From positions 1-64,000 of the forward strand of contig NZ_PDUD01000052.1 in NCBI RefSeq assembly GCF_002646595.1: a stretch of 64,000 nt of DNA, in the 5' to 3' direction. This document shows, piece by piece, positions 1 to 6,815 of this stretch. This DNA comes from Flavilitoribacter nigricans DSM 23189 = NBRC 102662 (lineage in GTDB: Bacteria; Bacteroidota; Bacteroidia; Chitinophagales; Saprospiraceae). A program made the translations under genes and the position numbers. The number at the start of each line of letters is the position of its first letter. Position 1 is the stretch's first letter. Under the pieces are notes generated by a model that searched no databases, was not told the origin of the DNA, and saw only the letters and a list, made by a program, of their open reading frames with translations.

Positions 1-616
1 TGCACTCAGTATCAGGGCAAAAGCAGCCAAAAAGTATGTTGTAACAACTCAGTCCAAACACGATGAGCCAATAGCCCCTAATATCCTTAATCGTGATTTT
101 GCCGCACAGACTCCAGCCACCAAATGGGTCAGCGACATCACCTATTTTCGAATTAATCGTCAGTGGTGTTATCTGACGGTTATCCTGGACCTGGCCGATC
201 GCTATGTAGTGGGGTGGACCATTAGCGATAGGATGAGTTCAAAGAAAACTACCGAAGCTGCTTTTAAGCGGGCAATCGCCAATCGTCCTCCCAGAAAAGG
301 GATGATATTCCACTCCGATCGCGGAGTACAATATGCCTGCGACGATTTTCGTCGCCTGCTTAATAGCTGCGGATGCCAACAAAGCATGTCTCGAAAAGGA
401 AACTGCTGGGATAACGCTGTAGCCGAATCCTTTTTCAAAACTATCAAAACAGAGTGCATCATGAAGCACCACTTTACCAGTAAAGAACAGGCCTTCACCG
501 TCCTTTTTCGTTATATTGAGGGCTGGTACAATACCAGACGTATCCACTCTGGTATAGGAGGTATTTCTCCGAAAGAAATGTATTATCGATTAACTCAACT
601 AAAACAGACAGCCTAG
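1..616 (+). CDS. IS3-family transposase OrfB, 5' truncated by window edge
   Basis: The frame is open from base 2 and encodes the last 204 residues of a DDE transposase that cuts and joins insertion-sequence ends. The retained part has the rve integrase core: WVSDIT carries the first catalytic Asp, HSDRGVQYA the second, and DNAVAESFFKT the catalytic Glu. The C-terminus (RYIEGWYNTRRIHSGIGG) is typical of the IS3/IS150 subgroup. The N-terminus and any upstream OrfA with a frameshift site lie outside the window. An apparent internal ATG at 209 is not the true start because conserved core sequence precedes it in frame. All three catalytic residues are present, so the copy may be intact. The family is certain; the exact IS name cannot be given. 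Confidence 0.93.
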   Translation, partial: ALSIRAKAAKKYVVTTQSKHDEPIAPNILNRDFAAQTPATKWVSDITYFRINRQWCYLTVILDLADRYVVGWTISDRMSSKKTTEAAFKRAIANRPPRKGMIFHSDRGVQYACDDFRRLLNSCGCQQSMSRKGNCWDNAVAESFFKTIKTECIMKHHFTSKEQAFTVLFRYIEGWYNTRRIHSGIGGISPKEMYYRLTQLKQTA

Positions 617-619
617 CCC

Positions 620-650
620 AATTCACTGTCCACGATTCTGAGGAGTTCCA
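620..650 (+). mobile_element. Putative right terminal inverted repeat of the IS3-family element
   Basis: Read on the minus strand from base 650, this begins TGGAACTCC and continues into GTGGACAGTGAATT. The TG end and an inner GGACAGT-like block are characteristic of IS3-family termini, and it starts four bases after the transposase stop codon. The left end is off the window, so the match between ends and the target duplication cannot be checked. The end position is inferred. Confidence 0.5.
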
Positions 651-663
651 GGGAGAAAGCAGC

Positions 664-752
664 CCTCTCCCAATCTCCTGTTCACCCCGTCTCCCAATCT
701 CCCGGTCACCCCATCTCCTAGTCACCTAGTCTCCCCGTCTCCCTCATCTCAT
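664..752. repeat. Degenerate CTCCC-rich short tandem repeat, locus A
   Basis: A run of imperfect 8-9 base units of the form TCTCCC-NN or TCACCC-NN fills the gap between the IS end and the convergent peptidase gene. Similar runs occur at 6377, 9753, 24911, 37171 and 44769, always at gene ends or between genes. Confidence 0.8.
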
Positions 753-765
753 CCGGTACCAGCAC

Positions 766-2214
766 TCACTGCCCCACTCCCCCATCAATCGGCGGCGGCC
801 CCGGAGGCACCATGCCTTTGTATTCGTAATCTCCCTTACGTTCCTTGAACTCTTCCTGCACTTTGGCCCGGAGTTCGGCGTCTTCAAAAAGATCGACCAT
901 GGTCATCGATAGTGCTTTGGCGGCGTAGGCCATACCTTTGTGGCCGATCGACATGCCGCCGCAGGCCACTACCGCCCACGAGTGCCAGGGGGTACCTTTG
1001 GGTGCCGTAGTGGCACTCAGCCGGATCGTCGGCACCACAAAACTGACGTCGCCCACGTCCGTAGAACCGCCCATCGGATGCTCCTGGGTTTCTTCCAGGG
1101 GGTTGATCTCCGATTCGATCCCGACCTGCTCTTTGCCGGTTGACTCCTGTATCTTCTTGGCAAATTCCTGTTCGGCATCAGTATATTCGATCGCTCCGAG
1201 GTATTCCAGATTTTGTTGCAGGCGCGCGCCGCCGGTACGATTCACCAGGACCTCGTGAATGCCCGATACCAGACTGACCTCATGCTCCACATTCGCCATG
1301 ATGGCGGCTCCTTCGGCCATACGTTCTACCTGTTTCCATACTTCCTCCATGCCGGAGCGCTTGGTGTCGCGTACCCGTACCCAGATGCGGGAATAGTCCG
1401 GGACGACATTGACCACCTGACCGGCATCCTGGATGTGATAATGGATCCGGACGGTGGGTTTGATGTGCTCCCGGTACATGTTGATGCCATCGGTATACAA
1501 TTCCAGCGCATCCGAGGCGCTGCGGCCGTTCCAGGGGTCGGCGGAAGCGTGGGCCGCCTGCCCTTTGAATTCTACGATAAAATCCACCAGCGCCAGCGAG
1601 CTCTGAACATTGGCTTTGGTTTCAGCGGAAGGATGCCAGTCCATAACCACATCGACATCATCGAACAGACCGGCCCGGATCATCCAGAGCTTTCCGAAGA
1701 ATTTCTCCTCGGCGGGGGTTCCGTAAAAACGGACCGTTCCCTTCAGTTGGCCGGCTTCGATCAGTTCTTTGATTGCCACGGCGGCCCCCAGAGAAGCCGT
1801 ACCGAACAGGTTGTGCCCGCAGCCGTGTCCGGCAGCACCGGCATGCAGCGGATCTTTTACCGGTACCGTTTTCTGGGAAAGGCCGGGCAGCGCGTCGAAC
1901 TCTCCGAGAATACCGATCACCGGACTGCCGGAACCGAATTCGGCGGTGAAGGCAGTGGGGATCTCGGCCAGTCCCCGCTTCACCGTAAAGCCGTTGGCTT
2001 CGGCGTAGTCCGCCAGGGCTTTGGCGGATTGGGTTTCCTGGAAAGCGATCTCTTCGAAGGACCAGATCTTATCACTCAGATCGGTTAATTCGCCGAATTT
2101 TTCGTCAATGGTGGCGATGACGGCCTGTTTGTTCTTATTGACCTTTGCCTTGGGCTGCGCATAGCCGAAGACACCCAGGCAAAGGACGAGCAGGATAGTA
2201 AATGATACTTTCAT
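766..2214 (-). CDS. M20-family metallopeptidase/amidohydrolase, exported
   Basis: A 482-residue amidohydrolase of the M20 dimerising metallopeptidase group, like AbgB and aminoacyl/aminobenzoyl-glutamate hydrolases. It hydrolyses an amide bond using a two-metal centre. Visible motifs are GEFDALPG, HGCGHNLFG and TPAEEKFFG around residues 110-185, with the lid/dimerisation domain following. The ATG at 2214 is chosen because it gives a clean signal peptide (MKVSFTILLVLCLGVFGYAQ); longer in-frame extension would run into the divergent gene starting at 2258. The product is probably periplasmic. Substrate cannot be deduced. The C-terminus is Pro/Gly rich. Confidence 0.9.
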   Translation of the reverse strand: MKVSFTILLVLCLGVFGYAQPKAKVNKNKQAVIATIDEKFGELTDLSDKIWSFEEIAFQETQSAKALADYAEANGFTVKRGLAEIPTAFTAEFGSGSPVIGILGEFDALPGLSQKTVPVKDPLHAGAAGHGCGHNLFGTASLGAAVAIKELIEAGQLKGTVRFYGTPAEEKFFGKLWMIRAGLFDDVDVVMDWHPSAETKANVQSSLALVDFIVEFKGQAAHASADPWNGRSASDALELYTDGINMYREHIKPTVRIHYHIQDAGQVVNVVPDYSRIWVRVRDTKRSGMEEVWKQVERMAEGAAIMANVEHEVSLVSGIHEVLVNRTGGARLQQNLEYLGAIEYTDAEQEFAKKIQESTGKEQVGIESEINPLEETQEHPMGGSTDVGDVSFVVPTIRLSATTAPKGTPWHSWAVVACGGMSIGHKGMAYAAKALSMTMVDLFEDAELRAKVQEEFKERKGDYEYKGMVPPGPPPIDGGVGQ

Positions 2215-2257
2215 AATTATTTTTGCTATTCTTGAGTTTGCTAATATACTGCCAAAT

Positions 2258-3619
2258 ATGAACCCTATCAAAAAATCGATCCTTCTTGCTTTAAGTCTCC
2301 TTATTTTCACCCCGATCGCCCCGGCGCAATTGGCCGTCAGCCCCAACGGACGCCATCTGGTCCGGCAGGATGGGCGCCCATTTTACTGGCTCGGAGATAC
2401 CGGTTGGGCGCTGTTGCAAAAGATCGACCGGGAAGAGGTCAAATTCTACCTCAAAGCCCGGGCCCGGCAGGGTTTTTCGGTGATCCATGCCGCCGCCGTT
2501 CACCAAAATCCCTTCGTTACGCCCCCTTTGTCGAATAGCTACAACGATCCGGCATTCATCGATGACGATCCTACCCGGCCGGCCATCACTCCCGGGAATG
2601 ATCCCGATGACCCGGAGGCGTACGACTACTGGGACCATATCGAGTACATCATCAATACGGCGGACCGCTACGGTTTGTACATCAATTTCCTCCCGGTCTT
2701 CAACATGGCGGAAGGTGATGGATACAATCTCCTCACGCCGGAAAACGCCTACGAATACGGCCGGTTTATCGGCAATCGTTTTAAGGATAAATCCAACATC
2801 ATCTGGTGTATAGGGGGAGACGTACTGGCCGATAACGAGCTGCGCAAGTCGGTCTGGAACCTGCTGGCCAAAGGCGTTAACGAAGGCGTAAGCGGGACCG
2901 AAGATTACACCAAAACCCTGATGACCTTCCACACCCGGGGTGGTCATTCCTCCAGCGATTATTTTCCCGATGCGGAGTGGCTCGACTTTCACATGCTGCA
3001 AACCTGGGATTCCTACACCAGGATCTACGATGTAGTTTCGGCCGATTACCGGCGCGAACCCGTCAAACCGATCCTGCACGGTGAAGGTGCCTACGAAGAC
3101 GGCCCGGAATATCCGACCAAACCCATCACGCCCTTCGTGATCCGCAAACAGGCCTACTGGGCTATGTTTGCCGGCGGGCTGCATACCTACGGCAACTCCA
3201 ACGTGTGGAGTTTCGGCACCAACCCCAAATACGTCAGTGCGGACTGGAAAGAGGCGGTTTTCTCTCCCGGAGCGAAACAGGCAGGCCTGAGTAATAAGAT
3301 CATGACCGCTCAACGCTGGTGGGAACTCATTCCCGATCAGTCCCTGATCCTGTCCGGTGCCAATGACGGTAACCTCCTTAACGCCGCTATGCGTTCCCGG
3401 TCGGGTGACCGGATCCTGGTCTATTTTTCGAGTGAAACGTCCCTCAGTCTGGATCTTTCGCGGATCGGAACCACGGCCCCACCCAGGGCATTCTGGATCA
3501 ATCCCCAGACGGGGAAAAAACAAAAGATCGGGAAATTGGACCGGGGCCAATCCAGTCACACCTTCACCCCTCCATCCGGTTGGGAAGATGCTTTATTAGT
3601 AATCAGAAGCCGAAAATAG
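2258..3619 (+). CDS. Secreted GH140-like (apiosidase-like, DUF4038) glycoside hydrolase
   Basis: A 453-residue protein with signal peptide ending at APAQ. The body matches the DUF4038/apiosidase-like TIM barrel: it starts with a LAVSPNGRHLVRQDGRPFYWLG-type strand and has the barrel motifs WCIGGDV (Asp188, acid/base position) and PILHGEGAYE (Glu276, nucleophile position) known for GH140. The last ~90 residues form the usual small beta domain annotated as putative collagen-binding. Family knowledge predicts cleavage of a plant- or algal-type polysaccharide side chain, but no polysaccharide-utilisation locus surrounds it, so the substrate is open. It is divergent from the M20 gene with only 43 bp between starts. 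Confidence 0.88.
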   Translation: MNPIKKSILLALSLLIFTPIAPAQLAVSPNGRHLVRQDGRPFYWLGDTGWALLQKIDREEVKFYLKARARQGFSVIHAAAVHQNPFVTPPLSNSYNDPAFIDDDPTRPAITPGNDPDDPEAYDYWDHIEYIINTADRYGLYINFLPVFNMAEGDGYNLLTPENAYEYGRFIGNRFKDKSNIIWCIGGDVLADNELRKSVWNLLAKGVNEGVSGTEDYTKTLMTFHTRGGHSSSDYFPDAEWLDFHMLQTWDSYTRIYDVVSADYRREPVKPILHGEGAYEDGPEYPTKPITPFVIRKQAYWAMFAGGLHTYGNSNVWSFGTNPKYVSADWKEAVFSPGAKQAGLSNKIMTAQRWWELIPDQSLILSGANDGNLLNAAMRSRSGDRILVYFSSETSLSLDLSRIGTTAPPRAFWINPQTGKKQKIGKLDRGQSSHTFTPPSGWEDALLVIRSRK

Positions 3620-3812
3620 TCCCAGAATGAAAAAGCTCATTCAAATTATTGCTCCATTATAGTAACCAAACCGTCTGGAATTGTATTGATGTGATATAGA
3701 GTCGTCGAATTTACCACTTTCTATAGCTAATATTTCATAGATATGGAGCCTCCCTGCGTAGGAGGTACTTCATTCATTTACATTTAATCTGTTAACCTAA
3801 AACCTTAACTGT

Positions 3813-5132
3813 ATGAGACTATTGTATGTCTTTTCCATTCTCTTACTGCTTTGCCAGGAAAGTCTGGCTCAGATCACTTACGCCTCAACCCTGAAAAGCG
3901 AAATTCTACAAATGAGGCAATTTGATAGTGGGGACCTCATCTCTACCGGCAATTTAGAACACGACGCCCTTATTTTTAACGATGAAAATGAGGCCGCCGG
4001 CATCACTTACCTGCGTACTCTCCTCAACAAGGACGGCCTGGCTTTTATCAACGGGGGAAGCTGGCTCTCCGCTCAGCTTTACAACAGTATCGGTGCTTCG
4101 GGGGCTTTAGACCTGCATGCCGGCGGAGGCACCGGTCTTATCTTTTCGGTAGGCCCCGATGGAGCTGATGCCACCCAGGGCGAGCTGTATTTGTACGATC
4201 AGGGTCTCACCAAAGTAAATATGCGGATCATTTCCGAGGCCGGTGTCGCCCGTACTTACGGTCAAAACGGGTTTGAAAATGCCTCCCTGACCTGGCCAAC
4301 CGGCAGACCGAACGCCGGCTACGTGATCGCTCAGGATCCCGCCGGGCAGATCCAGGCCGGCCTCATCGTTAATGCCGACGGTAGCGGTTCGGTATTTGCC
4401 GATACCAAAAACTTCCGCATGGCACACCCCGAGCAGCCCGGCAAGGAGATCTGGTACGCCAGTCTGGAAGGTCCCGAAGCGGCCGCCTACGAGCGGGGCA
4501 CGGCCCAATTGCAATACGGCCAGACCTTTATCCCGTTTTCCGATCATTTCCGACTGGTAGTCAATCCCGAGACCATGACCGTTATTCTAACCCCGCATTC
4601 GGCCGACACCTACGGTCTGGCGGTAGTTGAAAAAACAGCAGAGGGTTTCCGGGTGCAGGAATTCAAAGGTGGAAAAGGTAATTTCAGTTTTGACTGGGAA
4701 GTCAAAGGCGTGCGTAAAGGCCACGAAAACTACCGGGTCATCCGGGAGGCCAGCGAGGTAGCGGCGGGCCATATGGAAACGCCCCGTACCCTGCAGGAAG
4801 AAGCTACTTCACCCCAGGAAAATATGGTACCCAAAGCGGACGGAACAGAGGAGGAGACGGCGAATACTACCGAGATCCGGCTGCAACAAAACCGACCCAA
4901 TCCGGCCGGCGGGCAGACCGTCATCGGTTATTCCATTCCGGCTACGAGCCGTTCGGCCGAATTACAGATCTTTGATGTTACCGGAAAATTGGTCCGGCAG
5001 TTCCGACTGGATCCCGCGCCGGATGGAAAAGTGGAGATCCCGGGTAATTCACTGGTTCCCGGTACTTACAGCTATTCGCTGATTGTGGATGGAGTGCTGA
5101 AGGCCAGCCGGCAGATGGTCATTACCCGATAG
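3813..5132 (+). CDS. Secreted protein with T9SS type A sorting domain
   Basis: A 439-residue exported protein. Residues 1-19 are a signal peptide. The middle (about 20-310) is Gly/Asn-rich beta sequence with repeated strands, loosely resembling tail-fibre-like or surface proteins; no named domain could be assigned. A linker rich in Glu and Thr (310-355) leads to a C-terminal sorting domain: QNRPNPAGGQTVIGYSIP, IFDVTGKLVR and VPGTYSYSLIVDG are the three classic blocks. It should therefore cross the outer membrane by the type IX system and be attached to or released from the surface. It stands alone, with 193 bp upstream and a strong hairpin downstream. Confidence 0.85.
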   Translation: MRLLYVFSILLLLCQESLAQITYASTLKSEILQMRQFDSGDLISTGNLEHDALIFNDENEAAGITYLRTLLNKDGLAFINGGSWLSAQLYNSIGASGALDLHAGGGTGLIFSVGPDGADATQGELYLYDQGLTKVNMRIISEAGVARTYGQNGFENASLTWPTGRPNAGYVIAQDPAGQIQAGLIVNADGSGSVFADTKNFRMAHPEQPGKEIWYASLEGPEAAAYERGTAQLQYGQTFIPFSDHFRLVVNPETMTVILTPHSADTYGLAVVEKTAEGFRVQEFKGGKGNFSFDWEVKGVRKGHENYRVIREASEVAAGHMETPRTLQEEATSPQENMVPKADGTEEETANTTEIRLQQNRPNPAGGQTVIGYSIPATSRSAELQIFDVTGKLVRQFRLDPAPDGKVEIPGNSLVPGTYSYSLIVDGVLKASRQMVITR

Positions 5133-5156
5133 GGTCCTTTAGCATTTGTTACTGGT

Positions 5157-5211
5157 GATCATTAAGATGGTCAGTTACCGCAAACAATGGTAACTGACCA
5201 TCTTAATGATC
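5157..5211. terminator. 23-bp perfect hairpin between convergent genes
   Basis: Bases 5157-5179 are the exact reverse complement of 5189-5211, with a 9-base loop. It lies between the convergent T9SS gene (ends 5132) and lipoprotein gene (ends 5288), so it probably terminates both. No T tract follows on either side, and the stem is much longer than a usual intrinsic terminator. Confidence 0.75.
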
Positions 5212-5287
5212 CGGGTAAAGTAAAGTTCAGCGTTGACACCATTCCGGCAACTTCCCGCCGGAACTTCCAATTTGCATCACTGCCCAT

Positions 5288-5998
5288 CTATTTACGGTTT
5301 ACCGTTTTCGTTCCTATACTACCGAACATATTCGGATATATAGTTACACCGATACTGAATTGCCGAAACTTATCGGAATTGTTATCGTTGGTACACCAGG
5401 CCCAGCCGTATTCCGGACGGACTACGTATTTATCCAGGTCGGTACTCAGCCCAAGACCGGCGTTGAAGGCCATGTAATTCCAGCCATCTTTGTGAAAAGC
5501 GTGAATGAACTTGGAAGAAGTGTTCAGTTCAATGTACTTATTGAACGGCACGGTAGCCAACAGGGTAGGATGGATTTCCCAGGTATCTTCTATTTTCCCC
5601 TGGAAGTCTCCGCCAAAGGCGAAACCTACCGGTACGTAGACGGAGAAGATGTTATCTACGATCTCATACTTCGGCCCAAAACCCAGTACGTTGACATTGC
5701 CGCCGTCGTCCGCAACGGTAATGTGCTCAAACCGCACCCGCATATCCAGGTCTTCGGTGATACCGTAGGCGGCCTGCAGGCCGATTTGTTCCTGCACCTT
5801 TTCGGATGCCATGATAAATTCACCGTCCCGGTACTCTCCGTTATTTACCGTAGCGTAACCGGCGGTCAATTCTACCTGCCCTTTACCCGCCGTTCGGGCA
5901 CTTTGTAACTCAGAAAATACCGGAGCACAGCCGGACATGAAGAGGCCGTAAAACCCGATGGCCAGCCCCATTGCCATAATTTGGAGTCTCGTTTTCAT
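5288..5998 (-). CDS. Outer-membrane-type lipoprotein, beta-barrel-like
   Basis: A 236-residue lipoprotein. The ATG at 5998 is preferred over the longer frame because it yields a perfect lipoprotein signal (hydrophobic segment ending FMSGC, Cys at residue 24). The rest alternates short beta strands with Tyr/Trp/Phe girdles (VELTAGYATV, IGLQAAYGITEDLDMRVRFEHI, VYVPVGFAFGG, YVVRPEYGWAW), as in small outer-membrane barrels, and ends in an aromatic-rich strand. No enzyme motif is present. Role unknown; a lipid anchor plus barrel-like sequence suggests an outer-membrane protein of the porin/transport-associated class. Confidence 0.75.
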   Translation of the reverse strand: MKTRLQIMAMGLAIGFYGLFMSGCAPVFSELQSARTAGKGQVELTAGYATVNNGEYRDGEFIMASEKVQEQIGLQAAYGITEDLDMRVRFEHITVADDGGNVNVLGFGPKYEIVDNIFSVYVPVGFAFGGDFQGKIEDTWEIHPTLLATVPFNKYIELNTSSKFIHAFHKDGWNYMAFNAGLGLSTDLDKYVVRPEYGWAWCTNDNNSDKFRQFSIGVTIYPNMFGSIGTKTVNRK

Positions 5999-6535
5999 CG
6001 TTCTAGTTTTTTGGATAGGGCATGCAAGGTAACCTATCCGATGAGTGAATGACAGGCTACTGGGTGCAGTGTTTGATGTACTTGGCGCAAAGGGGAGTTT
6101 TCGATTAGTGGTCAGATGAGCGCCTCGGCAAGGGTATTTCCTGTGGGAGATCTGTTTATTTGGGATGTCTGGAGGTGGGGCGCTTTGCGATCCAGTTTGC
6201 CCCAACTCCTTCTTGTTCGCGATCGCTGATCTCTTTTTCAAATTACTAGTTACGCTCTTTTCGGACGGGTATCAATGACGGAAATCAGGATAAGAAAAAA
6301 CTTTTCAAAAGCTAAGGATGATCAATGTCAGGGTAATGCGAACGGACTATACTGAGGAACTCCGAAGCATTGCTGGCCTCCTGATCTCCAAGTCTCCAAG
6401 TCTTCGAATCTGCTCATTTTAAAAAAAGGTCCAATGGTATGGAAAAATACCCGAGGGAAGCATAGGATAAGCGTTCAGGCTTTTTCCATGCTCCGGATTT
6501 ACTCGTCTTCTCCTTTTCCTATCCGACCGGATTAA
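5999..6535. other. Gene-free spacer, left part
   Basis: No credible gene was found. It holds upstream sequence of the lipoprotein gene, a short CTCCAAGTC-type repeat at 6377-6410 (locus B of the dispersed repeat family), and AT-rich stretches without a clear promoter. The right part of the gap holds a MITE-like element. Confidence 0.6.
6377..6410. repeat. Degenerate CTCC-rich short tandem repeat, locus B
   Basis: A short run containing TGATCTCCAAGTCTCCAAG units, the smallest member of the dispersed CTCCC repeat family in this window. Confidence 0.55.
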
Positions 6536-6696
6536 GAGCCTATCCAGCAACCGTTTTTGCCGTCGAAAATGACCAGATCTGGGTGCTCACGAAGTCATTT
6601 TCGAGTTTCGTAGCAGCGCTACGGAAGGAGAAAATGACGAAATGAGGTTCCATAGATGGTTATTTTAAGACCAAAGGATGGTCTTTGGATAGGCTC
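6536..6696. mobile_element. 161-bp MITE-like element with GAGCC termini and TAA target duplication
   Basis: The element begins GAGCCTATCC and ends GGATAGGCTC, a perfect 10-bp terminal inverted repeat. It is flanked on both sides by TAA (6533-6535 and 6697-6699), as expected of a 3-bp TNA target duplication. The interior holds further palindromes: GTCATTTTC pairs with GAAAATGAC around CGTAGC/GCTACG, and AAGACCA pairs with TGGTCTT near the right end. It has no coding capacity. GAGCC ends with a TNA duplication are known for the IS1031-like part of the IS5 family, so it is probably a non-autonomous relative. Confidence 0.7.
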
Positions 6697-6815
6697 TAAG
6701 TTCCCCCGGAACTCATGTGATACTTTTGTAATAATTCCGTGAAAGTATTGCAAAGCTTAGCCTTTAATATTGTAAGTGGTAATAATACCAACACCCTTAC
6801 TAAATATTTTGCACC

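Noticed and set aside
209-616. Short 135-residue gene starting at ATG 209
   Set aside because: The frame is open from the window start and encodes conserved transposase sequence before this ATG, so it is part of a longer gene.
495-725. Minus-strand frame rich in Arg/Glu/Gly
   Set aside because: It is a translation of the CTCCC repeat and the transposase antisense strand.
664-752. CRISPR-like regular repeats
   Set aside because: Units are only 8-9 bases, degenerate and without distinct spacers; no cas genes are near.
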